Assembly: GCA_041658205.1 (NCBI GenBank)
Contig: JBBAAO010000001.1
Location: 620,001-684,000 of the forward strand
DNA: 64,000 nt
From: Bacteroidota bacterium
Lineage (GTDB): Bacteria; Bacteroidota; Ignavibacteria; UBA10030; UBA8401
Direction of reading: 5' to 3'
Shown piece after piece: positions 52,374-61,672 of this stretch (within the stretch, counting starts at the first letter, position 1; each line of letters opens with the position of its first letter). Position numbers and translations under genes: made by a program. The notes beneath the pieces were generated by a model. That model was not told the origin of the DNA and did no database searches. It worked only from the letters and a program-made list of their open reading frames with translations.

Positions 52374-52646
52374 GGTCAATAGTGGAAAAGTGAAGTAATA
52401 TACTTGCAGAAAATACACAACAGATGTAAGAGAAGCAAGATAACGTGTGCTGAATCTCATACCGTGAAATACAGATGTCAAGGAAGCGTTGTAAGACAAC
52501 AATAAACAGATGAGAAGGAATATTTTTGTTGTTGAATGGAAAGAGTCATATACACGAAATTGGTTCGATTTCACTTATTTTTTCGGTATATTCATAAGCT
52601 ATTTTTATATTTTCATCTACATGAGGGCAGTTAGAAAGGAAAACTT

Positions 52647-54320
52647 TTGAGCGATACGAAGATTATTTTTTCGATGGTTGGTGTTGGCAAAGTACACAAG
52701 CCGAATAAACAGGTTTTAAAAGATATTTATTTATCATTTTATTATGGTGCCAAGATAGGTGTGCTGGGATTGAACGGTGCCGGTAAATCCACGTTGTTAA
52801 AAATTATTGCAGGTGTCGATACTGATTATCTCGGTACGATCCAATCACAAAAGGGGATTACGTTTGGATATCTTTCGCAGGAACCGGAACTTGATCCGAA
52901 TAAAACGGTAAAGGAAATTGTTGAAGAAGGCGTTCAGGATACCGTGAATCTTCTTAAGGAATATGAAGCGATCAATGCAAAATTTGCAGAACCTGATGCT
53001 GATTTTGATAAACTATTGGAAAAGCAAGGATCGTTGCAAGAAAAGATTGATCAGATCGGTGCATGGGATTTGGACAGCAAACTGGAACAGGCGATGGATG
53101 CATTGCGTTGCCCATCCGGAGATGCATCTGTAAAAGTGCTTTCCGGAGGCGAACGTCGTCGTGTTGCGTTATGTAGATTATTGTTACAGGAACCGGACGT
53201 ATTGCTTCTGGATGAACCGACAAACCATCTTGATGCGGAATCGGTAGCATGGTTAGAACAACATTTAGCGCAGTACAAAGGGACCGTTCTTGCCGTAACG
53301 CATGATCGATATTTTTTGGATAATGTAGCTGGATGGATATTGGAACTTGATCGCGGCGAAGGAATTCCGTTTGAAGGAAATTATTCTTCGTGGCTGGAAC
53401 AAAAATCGAAACGTCTTGAAGTGGAAGAGAAACAAGAATCCAAACGACAGAAAGTGTTGAAAAAAGAGTTGGAATGGGTGAGGATGAATCCAAAAGGACG
53501 CCATGCAAAAAGCAAAGCACGTATTTCATCCTATGAACAGATGTTGTCAGAAGAACATGAGAAACGAAATGAAGAGATAGAAATTTTTATTCCGAAAGGA
53601 CCTCGTCTGGGTGATGTCGTAATCACAGCAGAAGGAGTTGCGAAATCATACGGAGATAATCTTCTCTATGAAAATATGAATTTTGTCCTTCCTCCGGGAG
53701 GTATCATTGGTGTTATCGGACCGAACGGTGCGGGAAAAACAACTCTCTTTAGGATGATTACCGGTCAAGAAAAGCCGGATGCCGGGAAAATTATTATTGG
53801 TGAAACAGTAAAACTTGCCTATGTTGATCAGAATCGTCCACTTGATCCAAATAAAAATATCTGGGAAGAGATCTCCGGAGGAGAAGAAATTCTTCGATTC
53901 GGAACACGCGAAGTAAACTCGCGCGCATATGTCGCTCGATTCAATTTTACCGGCGGCGATCAGCAAAAATTGGTCGGACAGCTTTCCGGCGGTGAGCGAA
54001 ATCGTGTTCATCTTGCAAAGACAATGAAACAGGAAGCGAATGTTCTGCTGCTTGACGAACCAACGAATGATCTTGATGTGAATACACTTCGTGCGTTGGA
54101 AGAAGCATTGGCCGAATTTGCCGGTTGTGCCGTGGTCATCTCCCATGATCGCTGGTTCTTAGATCGTGTTGCTACGCATATTTTGGCGTTTGAAGGGGAG
54201 AGTCAGGTTCAGTGGTTTGACGGCAATTATTCGGAATACGAAGAATTCCGCAAGAAGAGGCTTGGAATTGATGCCAGCCAGCCGCATCGTATTCGGTATA
54301 AGAAGCTGATGCGTAGTTAG
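52647..54320 (+). CDS. ettA: Energy-dependent translational throttle protein (ABC-F)
   Basis: This 557-residue soluble tandem-ATPase binds the ribosomal E site and gates entry into elongation according to ATP/ADP. Both ATPase domains are complete: GLNGAGKST with LSGGERRRVALCR and LLLDEPTNHLD, then GPNGAGKTT with LSGGERNRVHLAK and LLLDEPTNDLD. The linker of about 80 residues (KQESKRQKVLKKELEWVRMNPKGRH) is the P-site tRNA-interaction motif. The start is TTG 52647, preceded by AAAGGA at 6 nt and giving the family N-terminus. Confidence 0.95.
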   Translation: MSDTKIIFSMVGVGKVHKPNKQVLKDIYLSFYYGAKIGVLGLNGAGKSTLLKIIAGVDTDYLGTIQSQKGITFGYLSQEPELDPNKTVKEIVEEGVQDTVNLLKEYEAINAKFAEPDADFDKLLEKQGSLQEKIDQIGAWDLDSKLEQAMDALRCPSGDASVKVLSGGERRRVALCRLLLQEPDVLLLDEPTNHLDAESVAWLEQHLAQYKGTVLAVTHDRYFLDNVAGWILELDRGEGIPFEGNYSSWLEQKSKRLEVEEKQESKRQKVLKKELEWVRMNPKGRHAKSKARISSYEQMLSEEHEKRNEEIEIFIPKGPRLGDVVITAEGVAKSYGDNLLYENMNFVLPPGGIIGVIGPNGAGKTTLFRMITGQEKPDAGKIIIGETVKLAYVDQNRPLDPNKNIWEEISGGEEILRFGTREVNSRAYVARFNFTGGDQQKLVGQLSGGERNRVHLAKTMKQEANVLLLDEPTNDLDVNTLRALEEALAEFAGCAVVISHDRWFLDRVATHILAFEGESQVQWFDGNYSEYEEFRKKRLGIDASQPHRIRYKKLMRS

Positions 54321-54450
54321 CTGATGTTATCCACCACTTTCATGATGGGTGAACACTCGTTGGTGTATTTTTAGATTTTCTTGAGCGTCAAAAGCCAATT
54401 GGCATCCGAAGTATAGTTTTCGTAATTTCGAGCAGGAGGATGATACATAC

Positions 54451-54675
54451 ATGACTGTTCAGAGCATTGAAAAACATCTATTAAAATTGGATGCCAGTGA
54501 GCGAGCTAAGTTGGCAGGAATTCTTTTGTCAAGTTTGGAAGACCTTTCTGAGAGTGAAAATGAAACATTATGGGCCGAAGAATCATTGAAAAGGCATCAT
54601 GCTCTCGTAATAGGGAAGGCAAAATCAAAACCCGCATCAGCCGTGTTTAAAAATATTCGTGATAGAATCCGATGA
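54451..54675 (+). CDS. Addiction-module antitoxin (CHP02574-type)
   Basis: This 74-residue protein matches the putative addiction-module component family: an N-terminal helix with LLKLDASERAKLAGILLSSLE, then a middle Trp and a C-terminal basic tail. The ATG has a strong AGGAGGA (54434-54440). It overlaps the toxin gene by 4 nt, typical of type II toxin-antitoxin pairs. It should bind and neutralise the toxin. Confidence 0.8.
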   Translation: MTVQSIEKHLLKLDASERAKLAGILLSSLEDLSESENETLWAEESLKRHHALVIGKAKSKPASAVFKNIRDRIR

Positions 54676-54968
54676 TACGTTCGGTTTCAATTCACGAATT
54701 AGTTGAGTCAGAGTTGAATGACGCCATAGATTTTTATGAATCGAAAGTAAAAGGATTAGGGTTAACATTCCTTGCTGAAGTTGAAAGAGCTACTAAATTT
54801 ATTCAACAATTTCCTGAAGCATCACCTCAAATTTTGAATGTAATCCGTAAAAAAGTCATTCGTAATTTTCCTTACAGCATTATGTATTCTATTGTCGGTG
54901 ACTCTGTCCGAATTTTATCCGTTGCGCATCAAAAACGGCGCCCGTATTATTGGCATAGCAGAAAATAA
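54672..54968 (+). CDS. RelE/ParE-family toxin
   Basis: This 98-residue protein has the RelE/ParE fold: helix ELNDAIDFYESKVKGLGLTFLAEVERA followed by the beta-sheet ending IRRFPYSIMYSIV-type and VRILSVAHQKRRPYYW. Members inhibit either translation (RelE) or gyrase (ParE); the sequence alone does not separate them, but ParE is more frequent with this antitoxin type. It ends with a terminator. Confidence 0.85.
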   Translation: MIRSVSIHELVESELNDAIDFYESKVKGLGLTFLAEVERATKFIQQFPEASPQILNVIRKKVIRNFPYSIMYSIVGDSVRILSVAHQKRRPYYWHSRK

Positions 54969-54995
54969 AAAGTTGTTCCCAAAGTGATTCCCAGA

Positions 54996-55030
54996 AGCAC
55001 AATTTGTATCACGCAATTGTGCTTTTTTTT
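54996..55030 (+). terminator. Terminator after the toxin gene
   Basis: AGCACAATT and AATTGTGCT form a 9-bp stem with a 10-nt loop, followed by eight T residues. Confidence 0.85.
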
Positions 55031-55117
55031 ATGGAAATGAGCATCTTTCGTTAATACGTTAAAAATCGTATATTTTACTCCACAATCAGTTCAAAAATGT
55101 AATTGTAGAAAGTCTGT

Positions 55118-58100
55118 ATGTCCGCAAATAGTATTTCAGAAAAATTTGAGCAAGTCTTAGAATCATTCGGCCCCAATACAAGTTACGTATGGGATGTATT
55201 GCAGCAATATATCGATGATCCTAATTCTGTGAATGAAACGTGGCAGCAATTGTTTGCAGAAGTGGTCGCTTCAGGATCAGTTGACCTTCCCAAAAAATCA
55301 GCATCAAAAAAATCTTCTGTTATTCATAGTGAACCTGCTGCCGCACCTTCAACTCATCAAACAGTTCAAGCTCAACCGAAACAACAGCCTAAGACTCAGC
55401 CGACACTTGCAGCAGTGCAGAAACAACTTTCTGCGATCAGTGGAGTGGCAGGAAAAATTGTGGATAATATGGAAGCGTCTCTCACGTTGCCAACCGCAAC
55501 GTCGTTGCGCATCGTTCCGGTGAAAGTGCTGGATGAAAATCGATCATTATTGAACAAATATCTTGGCTCACGTTCACGCGGGAAAGTATCCTATACGCAC
55601 ATTGTTGCATGGGCCATCGTAAAAGCGTTAAAGAAGTATCCGAATATCAACGCATCATTTGCGCGTGTAGAAGGGCTAGCATACCGCGATGAAAAAACTC
55701 AGATCAATATCGGTATTGCCGTTGATATGACAAGAAAAGATGGAACGCGTTCGCTTCTTGTTCCAAATATTAAAGATGCTGAGAAGATGAATTTTGCAGA
55801 GTTTCTTTCTGCATACGATTCCATTATTGAAAAAGCACGCAAATCAGCACTTGATCCTTCAGATTTTCAATCGACCTCCATTACATTGACTAATCCCGGA
55901 ACGGTGGGCACCGTTTCATCCACTCCTCGGCTAATGCCGGGTCAAGGCTCTATCATTGCAACCGGAGCTATTGGATACGATGCCGCGCATCAGGGAATGT
56001 CTCCGCAAACACTTTCTGCGCTCGGCGTCAGTAAAGTTATGAATATTACCTGCACCTACGATCACCGCGTTATTCAAGGGGCAGAGTCAGGACAATTCTT
56101 ACAATACATTCACACGCTCTTGAACGGTGACGAAAAATTTTATGATGATCTCTATGCTGATTTACATATCCCGTTCACATCAGTAAAATGGTCCAGCGAT
56201 GTAACGTCTATTGGATTGGGCGGAGGTTCAAATCAAGAGATCATCGAAAAACAGGCGCGGGTTCAACAATTGGTTAATGCGTATCGTGTTCGCGGGCATT
56301 TGATCGCCCATCTTGATCCGCTTGTTGATGAACCGAAAAATCATCCTGAACTCGATCCGAATTACTACGGATTGACCGTGTGGGATCTTGATCGTGAATT
56401 CCTTTTCTCGAATAAAGAAGGATATTCAAAAGCAACGCTGCGTGAAATTCTGGATATTCTCTACGCTACGTATTGTGGATCCATCGGCGTTGAGTTCATG
56501 AATATTCAAGATCCTGAACAGAAGAAATGGCTTATTCAAAAGATGGAGCCATCAAGAAACCGTCCGCCGCTGCCGCGTGAACGGAAGATTCAATTATTGA
56601 AAAAGCTGATCCACGCCGAAGGATTCGAAAATTATATTCACACAAAATTTATCGGACATAAACGCTTCTCATTAGAGGGAGCGGAATCGTTTATGACTAT
56701 TCTTGATGTTGTGCTGGACGAATTAGCGGATTATGGCGGAGAACGGGCGGTGATTGGTATGGCACATCGCGGACGACTGAATGTCCTTGCCAATACCATC
56801 GGTAAATCGCTCGCAAAGATTTTTTCGGAATTTGAAGGAAATGTCGATCCAAAAACAATTCAAGGTTCGGGAGATGTGAAATATCATCTTGGTGCACACG
56901 GTATTCATAAGACATTAAATGGCAAAGAGATTACGGTTGAAGTCGCACCGAATCCCAGTCACTTAGAAGCAGTGAATCCTGTGGTTGAAGGAATGGTTCG
57001 CGCCATGCAGGATCGTGTAGGTGATTCAGAACGGGAAAAAGCTATTCCAATTCTTGTTCACGGCGATGCAGCATTTGCGGGACAAGGGATTGTTGCTGAA
57101 ACGTTGAACCTATCGCAATTGAAAGGATATCGCACGGGTGGAACAATCCATATCATCATCAACAATCAAATCGGTTTTACAACATCACCGGATGATGCAC
57201 GCTCCACACCATATTGTACAGACGTTGCAAAGATGGTCCAATCGCCGATCTTCCATGTGAACGGCGATAATCCTGAGGCATGCGCCCGTGTTGCTTCGCT
57301 GGCAATTGCCTACCGTAATCAATTCAAGAAAGATGTTGTGATTGATATGTTCTGCTTCCGTAAATACGGGCATAACGAAGGGGACGAACCAAGCTACACG
57401 CAGCCATTGCTTTATAAAAAAATTAAATCGCATCCGACTGTTCATCAAATCTACGGTGAAAGACTCATCTTGGATAAGGAGATGACACGCGAAGAATACG
57501 AACAGATACAGCATGATTCCAAAGAGCGATACGAACGCGCGCATGAAGCTTCTCACAGACGTGAGATGCATATGAAGGCGGAGATCGCACTTGCCGTTAC
57601 ACAGGAACAATTGGAGGCAATGCAGCCATTTAAAGAAACTAAAGTTTCCTTTGCTACATTGCGTGAAGTCTCAGAAAGACTCGGCACTGTTCCCGATAAC
57701 TTTACCGTCAATTCAAAATTGGTAAAAATGCTGGAGCAGCGCCGCAATTTCAACAGTGAAACAAAAATTGATTGGGGATTTGCTGAAGCATTGGCATTTG
57801 GTACATTGGTCCACGAAGGAAACGATGTCCGATTGAGTGGTGAAGATGTTGGTCGTGGTACGTTCAGCCATCGGCATGCGATTTTGTATGATGCTAATTC
57901 AGCAGAGGAGTACGTTCCACTTCAACATATCCGTGATGGACAAGGGAAAGTGTATGTCTTTGATAGCTTGCTTTCCGAATATGCAATTCTGGGATTTGAA
58001 TTTGGATACAGCGTCTCCGATCCGTTGTCGCTTGTTATATGGGAGGCACAATTCGGAGATTTTGCAAACGGTGCTCAAGTGATTATCGATCAGTTCATTG

Positions 58101-58789
58101 CCGCCTCCGAAGCAAAATGGCAGCAGCCGTGTGATCTTGTTCTTTTGTTGCCGCACGGATATGAAGGTCAGGGACCGGAGCACTCCAGTGCGCGATTAGA
58201 ACGGTATCTCCAGCTGTGTGCTGAAGAAAATATGGCAGTCTGTAACGTTTCAACCCCGGCGCAGTACTTTCATGTGCTTCGCCGACAGATGCGCGATGCG
58301 AAGCGGAAACCGCTTATCATGATGACTCCAAAAAGTCTCTTGCGTCATCCGCTGGTTATTTCTTCTCCGACAGAATTTAGCGACGGAAAATTCAATCTTG
58401 TAATAGATGACGCACAAGCATTTCCGGAAAAAGTTCAGAGGGTCGTGTTATGTTCCGCAAAAGTTTATTATGATGCTTTGCAGATGCAGCGCGAAAACAA
58501 GATTGACAATGTCGCCTTAGTCCGTGTTGAACAGTTTTACCCATATCCGCAGCAGGAATTGAAGGGAATCTTCGCGAAATATAAAAATGCAAATGATATT
58601 GTTTGGCTGCAGGAAGAGTCAAAAAATATGGGAGCATGGCATTTCCTTGCTGATAGACTACGCGAAGATGTGTTGTCGCTACAAAAAGTCCGTTATGCAG
58701 GACGCGCGGGTTCAGGAAGCACCGCGACCGGTTCATTCAAACGTCATCAAATGGAACAGGAAGAATTGCTCAAAGATGCATTAATGTAG
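55118..58789 (+). CDS. kgd: Multifunctional 2-oxoglutarate dehydrogenase (fused E2-E1, KGD-type)
   Basis: This 1223-residue enzyme fuses a succinyltransferase (E2) catalytic domain (about 95-330) to a complete 2-oxoglutarate dehydrogenase/decarboxylase (E1, about 380-1220). The E2 part has the catalytic DHRVIQGAESGQ at about 315 and no lipoyl domain. The E1 part has MAHRGRLNVLANT, GDAAFAGQG and NNQIGFTTSP. The N-terminus (about 10-40) is an E1o-like PSBD-type segment. This is the mycobacterial/actinobacterial arrangement; a separate lipoyl-bearing E2 (sucB/pdhC-type) must exist elsewhere. It would feed the TCA cycle. Confidence 0.92.
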   Translation: MSANSISEKFEQVLESFGPNTSYVWDVLQQYIDDPNSVNETWQQLFAEVVASGSVDLPKKSASKKSSVIHSEPAAAPSTHQTVQAQPKQQPKTQPTLAAVQKQLSAISGVAGKIVDNMEASLTLPTATSLRIVPVKVLDENRSLLNKYLGSRSRGKVSYTHIVAWAIVKALKKYPNINASFARVEGLAYRDEKTQINIGIAVDMTRKDGTRSLLVPNIKDAEKMNFAEFLSAYDSIIEKARKSALDPSDFQSTSITLTNPGTVGTVSSTPRLMPGQGSIIATGAIGYDAAHQGMSPQTLSALGVSKVMNITCTYDHRVIQGAESGQFLQYIHTLLNGDEKFYDDLYADLHIPFTSVKWSSDVTSIGLGGGSNQEIIEKQARVQQLVNAYRVRGHLIAHLDPLVDEPKNHPELDPNYYGLTVWDLDREFLFSNKEGYSKATLREILDILYATYCGSIGVEFMNIQDPEQKKWLIQKMEPSRNRPPLPRERKIQLLKKLIHAEGFENYIHTKFIGHKRFSLEGAESFMTILDVVLDELADYGGERAVIGMAHRGRLNVLANTIGKSLAKIFSEFEGNVDPKTIQGSGDVKYHLGAHGIHKTLNGKEITVEVAPNPSHLEAVNPVVEGMVRAMQDRVGDSEREKAIPILVHGDAAFAGQGIVAETLNLSQLKGYRTGGTIHIIINNQIGFTTSPDDARSTPYCTDVAKMVQSPIFHVNGDNPEACARVASLAIAYRNQFKKDVVIDMFCFRKYGHNEGDEPSYTQPLLYKKIKSHPTVHQIYGERLILDKEMTREEYEQIQHDSKERYERAHEASHRREMHMKAEIALAVTQEQLEAMQPFKETKVSFATLREVSERLGTVPDNFTVNSKLVKMLEQRRNFNSETKIDWGFAEALAFGTLVHEGNDVRLSGEDVGRGTFSHRHAILYDANSAEEYVPLQHIRDGQGKVYVFDSLLSEYAILGFEFGYSVSDPLSLVIWEAQFGDFANGAQVIIDQFIAASEAKWQQPCDLVLLLPHGYEGQGPEHSSARLERYLQLCAEENMAVCNVSTPAQYFHVLRRQMRDAKRKPLIMMTPKSLLRHPLVISSPTEFSDGKFNLVIDDAQAFPEKVQRVVLCSAKVYYDALQMQRENKIDNVALVRVEQFYPYPQQELKGIFAKYKNANDIVWLQEESKNMGAWHFLADRLREDVLSLQKVRYAGRAGSGSTATGSFKRHQMEQEELLKDALM

Positions 58790-58830
58790 TGTTTGCAATT
58801 CAAATAATAAATTCTGATCTTTAAAAACAT

Positions 58831-59031
58831 ATGGATACTTTGAACCACATAGACAAAACAAAAGTATCGACTGCTTCTCTTCATGATGAATCCGATGAGA
58901 AGGAATATTGGTTGAAACAAACACCCGAAGACCGATTACTCATGGTCGAAACTCTTCGCCAAAGGAATTTTGGCTATGCAGCAACTTCCAAACGACTTCA
59001 AAGAATTCTTACGTTTGCTAAATTTCCATAA
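58831..59031 (+). CDS. Small protein preceding nucleotidyltransferase (66 residues)
   Basis: The product includes KEYWLKQTPEDRLLMVETLRQRNFGY and ends TSKRLQRILTFAKFP, a pattern I associate with small genes preceding nucleotidyltransferase-domain genes. It overlaps that gene by 56 nt in another frame. The pairing resembles a toxin-antitoxin or MNT-type module. Function is inferred only from layout. Confidence 0.6.
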   Translation: MDTLNHIDKTKVSTASLHDESDEKEYWLKQTPEDRLLMVETLRQRNFGYAATSKRLQRILTFAKFP

Positions 59032-59419
59032 AGCTGAATATCTCCTTATCGGCGGGTATGCTGTCGGTTATTATGGTTATCCACGCGTGACAGGAGATAT
59101 CGATATCTGGATCGCAATCAATTCTTCCAACTCGCAAAAAATTTCTCTTGCACTTAAAGATTTTGGATTTACGATTGATACTGATACTGCCCAAAATTTT
59201 ATGCAAGAGAATAAAATTGTTCGTATGGGTATACCCCCAATGAGAATTGAAATATTTACATCAATTTCCGGTGTTACTTTTGAAGAATGCTTCAGGGAAA
59301 AGAATATTGTTGACATTGAAGGCGTGAAAATATCAATGATAAATCTGAAACATCTCCTTTTGAATAAAAAAGCAAGCGGTCGTCATAAAGACCTTAATGA
59401 TTTGGAAAATCTTTCTTAA
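58976..59419 (+). CDS. Nucleotidyltransferase-fold protein
   Basis: The 147-residue protein has the fold's core, EYLLIGGYAVGYYGYPRVTGDIDIWI, where the GG and DID positions are nucleotide and metal ligands. A C-terminal segment with SMINLKHLLLNKKASGRHKDLNDLE is typical of the DUF6036-like branch. I start at ATG 58976. The gene overlaps the upstream small gene by 56 nt. It probably modifies a partner protein or RNA or acts as an antitoxin-like component; the role is unproven. Confidence 0.75.
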   Translation: MQQLPNDFKEFLRLLNFHKAEYLLIGGYAVGYYGYPRVTGDIDIWIAINSSNSQKISLALKDFGFTIDTDTAQNFMQENKIVRMGIPPMRIEIFTSISGVTFEECFREKNIVDIEGVKISMINLKHLLLNKKASGRHKDLNDLENLS

Positions 59420-59439
59420 TGGAACAGGCGGAGGGATGC

Positions 59440-59739
59440 TATATCAATACTATTTGACGATGAGGCAAAACTATTTCAGGTGATGTAGTTGGGACAAAAG
59501 ATGTATTACGTTTTAAGGTAAATCTTTGAAAGAAATAGAAAATGTTCCGTGAATCTGTTGAAGATTATTTGGTTTTTTGTAAAAAAGAAAATATAAAACC
59601 GGACAAGCCATTTTCTGGAAAACTAGTGCTGCGAATCTCAGTGGAGTTACATCGGAAAAAAACTGTGATAGCGCAGTAGTCTGGAGTAAATATCAATAAC
59701 TGGATTACTCAACTGTTGAATGTTGTTAACGCTATTTGA
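59440..59739 (+). pseudogene. Decayed hicB-type antitoxin gene
   Basis: Pieces of a HicB-family antitoxin are recognisable in three frames: FDDEAKLFQ, GDVVGTKDVLRFK, GKSLKEIENV, then from 59542 FRESVEDYLVFCKKENIKP and PFSGKLVLRISVELHRK. An in-frame TAG at 59677 interrupts the last part, after which SGVNINNWITQLL continues. At least three frameshifts and one stop were counted. No hicA is next to it. The order and spacing match HicB, so this is a remnant of a lost toxin-antitoxin locus. Confidence 0.75.
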
Positions 59740-59765
59740 CATTCCACGAAAAAGCAGTATCTTTG
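59735..59765 (+). promoter_or_regulatory. Predicted promoter of the porV-like operon (or a small RNA)
   Basis: TTTG (59735-59738) is followed after 19 nt by TATCTTTG, a full match to the Bacteroidota -33 TTTG / -7 TAnnTTTG promoter. The same stretch reads TTGACA-N16-TATCTT as sigma70. Transcription would start near 59770, about 170 nt ahead of the porV-like gene. Confidence 0.5.
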
Positions 59766-59796
59766 AATAGAACAAAGGAGAAAAAGCACAGAACAC

Positions 59797-59902
59797 TTGT
59801 TAGAGATTTTCAATAATAATAATGCATCATTCAATTATTTTCTCTAACAATATCAACCGAATTTCACTCATCTGTTGGCATAAGAGAGGGATTCGGTTTT
59901 TT
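59797..59902 (+). ncRNA. Structured leader or small RNA upstream of the porV-like gene
   Basis: A perfect 10-bp stem (TTGTTAGAGA, 59797-59806, with TCTCTAACAA, 59841-59850) is followed by a terminator-like hairpin (AACCGAAT, 59855-59862, with ATTCGGTT, 59891-59898) and six T residues. With the promoter upstream this could make a roughly 130-nt RNA or an attenuator for the downstream genes. No riboswitch class was recognised. Confidence 0.4.
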
Positions 59903-59937
59903 CATTTTATCCGCTTACCGCGGATCTGTGAGGTTGT

Positions 59938-60993
59938 ATGAAAACACGATTTGTAATATTCATTGTAATAGTTCTTCCCATCATTTCGCTTGCCCAGACA
60001 TTTGGTAAATATTCCGGTGAGTTTATGGCAATCGGCATTGGTGGACGTGCACTTGGAGTCGGAAGTGCATATGCAGCACTGGCAAACGACGTCACTGCAG
60101 GATACTGGAATCCGGCAGGACTTGCTCGAATAGAATATCCCCAGATTGCCATATCTCATGACGAGCGCTTCGGTAATCTCATTAATTATGACTATGCTGC
60201 TTTTGCTTTTCCATCCGGAGTGAATTCAATTAACTTAGAATCACAGGAGAAGGAGTATAACGCAGAATCATACGCCATCAGTGTTATTCGTCTTGGCGTC
60301 GATGGAATTCCTGATACACGAAAAGCGTGGGCGGACAGTAACGGTAACAGTCTCTACGATGAAAATATGAGGCCTGATTACACATCAATCACATTCTTCA
60401 ATTGGAGTGATTGGGTTGTGTATGGAACATATGCAAAACAATATTCCGAGAATTTTTTCTATGGCGCGAATGTAAAACTGATTCGGCGCAATGCGGGAAG
60501 TTTTCATGGAACCGGAATCGGTTTTGATATCGGCGCACAATATCTTGTTTCAGAAAATTTTGTTCTAGGAGCAAATCTTCAGGACGCCACAACGACGCTT
60601 GTTTCTTGGAATACCGGTACGAACGAATTAATCTCACCCACATTAAAACTTGGCACAGCATATACTGTGGAAATTTTTGATGGAAGGTGTACTCCCGCTC
60701 TTGGAACGGATGTTCGCTTTGAAAACAGAAGATTTTCTGCTATCGCTCATTTTGGTCCTATCAGTTTCGATCCTCAAGTGGGAATTGAATATGATTACAA
60801 GAATATTGTCGCCGTAAGGGCCGGATATAATGATATTGGCAACGTAACGCTCGGTGCCGGTATTCATTTGCGAAAACTTGATATTGACTATTCATTTGCC
60901 AAGTTTGATGCTGCTGATCAGCTTGGAAATACACATCGCATATCTCTACGAATAACACTCCAGGAAGACAAATACCGTCGTGGCGCGGAATAA
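59938..60993 (+). CDS. PorV/PorQ-family outer-membrane protein
   Basis: This 351-residue beta-barrel protein has a signal peptide (1-20, ending SLAQ) and the family N-terminus: GEFMAIGIGGRALGVGSAYAALANDVTAGYWNPAGLA, the NPAGL motif being diagnostic. The rest is beta-strand-rich. PorV shuttles type IX cargo between the translocon and attachment complex; distant family members serve other envelope roles. Three type IX cargo genes in this window support a T9SS link. It overlaps the following gene by 14 nt. Confidence 0.85.
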   Translation: MKTRFVIFIVIVLPIISLAQTFGKYSGEFMAIGIGGRALGVGSAYAALANDVTAGYWNPAGLARIEYPQIAISHDERFGNLINYDYAAFAFPSGVNSINLESQEKEYNAESYAISVIRLGVDGIPDTRKAWADSNGNSLYDENMRPDYTSITFFNWSDWVVYGTYAKQYSENFFYGANVKLIRRNAGSFHGTGIGFDIGAQYLVSENFVLGANLQDATTTLVSWNTGTNELISPTLKLGTAYTVEIFDGRCTPALGTDVRFENRRFSAIAHFGPISFDPQVGIEYDYKNIVAVRAGYNDIGNVTLGAGIHLRKLDIDYSFAKFDAADQLGNTHRISLRITLQEDKYRRGAE

Positions 60994-61651
60994 GAGGGAT
61001 CACATTTCGTACTTTGGAAAAGCGTCGTTCATGATCACGAAAGAGCGTCGCGAAATGTTCATTGCAGGGCATAATAAAATTGATAATTTTCTCGCGAGTT
61101 CATACAGGATTTCATTAGGATTGGCTATAGCGAGTGCATTCCTCTCTTCCTGTGGTACAACAATACCCGAACCACGTTACGCGGCACCTTCCATAAAAAA
61201 ACCTTCACAACCGCTATCAGCGGCAAAACAGTTATTACCGGATGGCTGGGCAGATATTACATCCCGTTCAAAACAACCTCAGATCAAACTGTGGCTCGTC
61301 AATAGGGATTATTCTGCGACCATGGTATTGCGAGAACTGCTGGCTGATTCTGCAACGCAAAAAAGTCTGCTAAAAGAAGATATGAATCTGATTGCAACGA
61401 TTTCACTACGCGCTAAACTTCCGGAAAACGATCCGGATTACCGTGTTACACGAGTGCCCGAAATGGTCGATGTGAAACGAAACTTTACGTCCTATGCGTA
61501 TTCGGAAAAGGGATTGTTGAGACGTGTTCTTCTCTTTAAGAAGCAGAACAGGTTCATGGAAATTGAATTGATACAGGAACAACAGAATGTAGAATTTGAT
61601 TCTTTAACGGAAGAGCTATATTTGTTTGCAACAAAGATTTATGAACGGTGA
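60980..61651 (+). CDS. Putative lipoprotein, function unknown
   Basis: The frame from GTG 60980 gives 223 residues and includes a lipobox-like FLSSCG at about residue 55, preceded by a hydrophobic run (SLGLAIASAF). If this is the lipidation site, an internal start is more likely: ATG 61055 leaves a 27-residue signal peptide, ATG 61031 a longer one. The GTG overlaps the PorV-like gene by 14 nt. The mature part (about 165 residues) is not recognised; LPDGWADIT is followed by a mixed alpha/beta region with a helical end. The start is undecided. Confidence 0.6.
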   Translation: MARNKRDHISYFGKASFMITKERREMFIAGHNKIDNFLASSYRISLGLAIASAFLSSCGTTIPEPRYAAPSIKKPSQPLSAAKQLLPDGWADITSRSKQPQIKLWLVNRDYSATMVLRELLADSATQKSLLKEDMNLIATISLRAKLPENDPDYRVTRVPEMVDVKRNFTSYAYSEKGLLRRVLLFKKQNRFMEIELIQEQQNVEFDSLTEELYLFATKIYER

Positions 61652-61672
61652 TGCACGTTCACCGTTCATAAA

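Noticed and set aside
50736..52574. Longer histidine kinase start at 52574
   Set aside because: The added 67 residues are hydrophobic and not family-like, and the ATG at 52373 begins just ahead of the cyclic-nucleotide domain. A real membrane anchor cannot be fully excluded.
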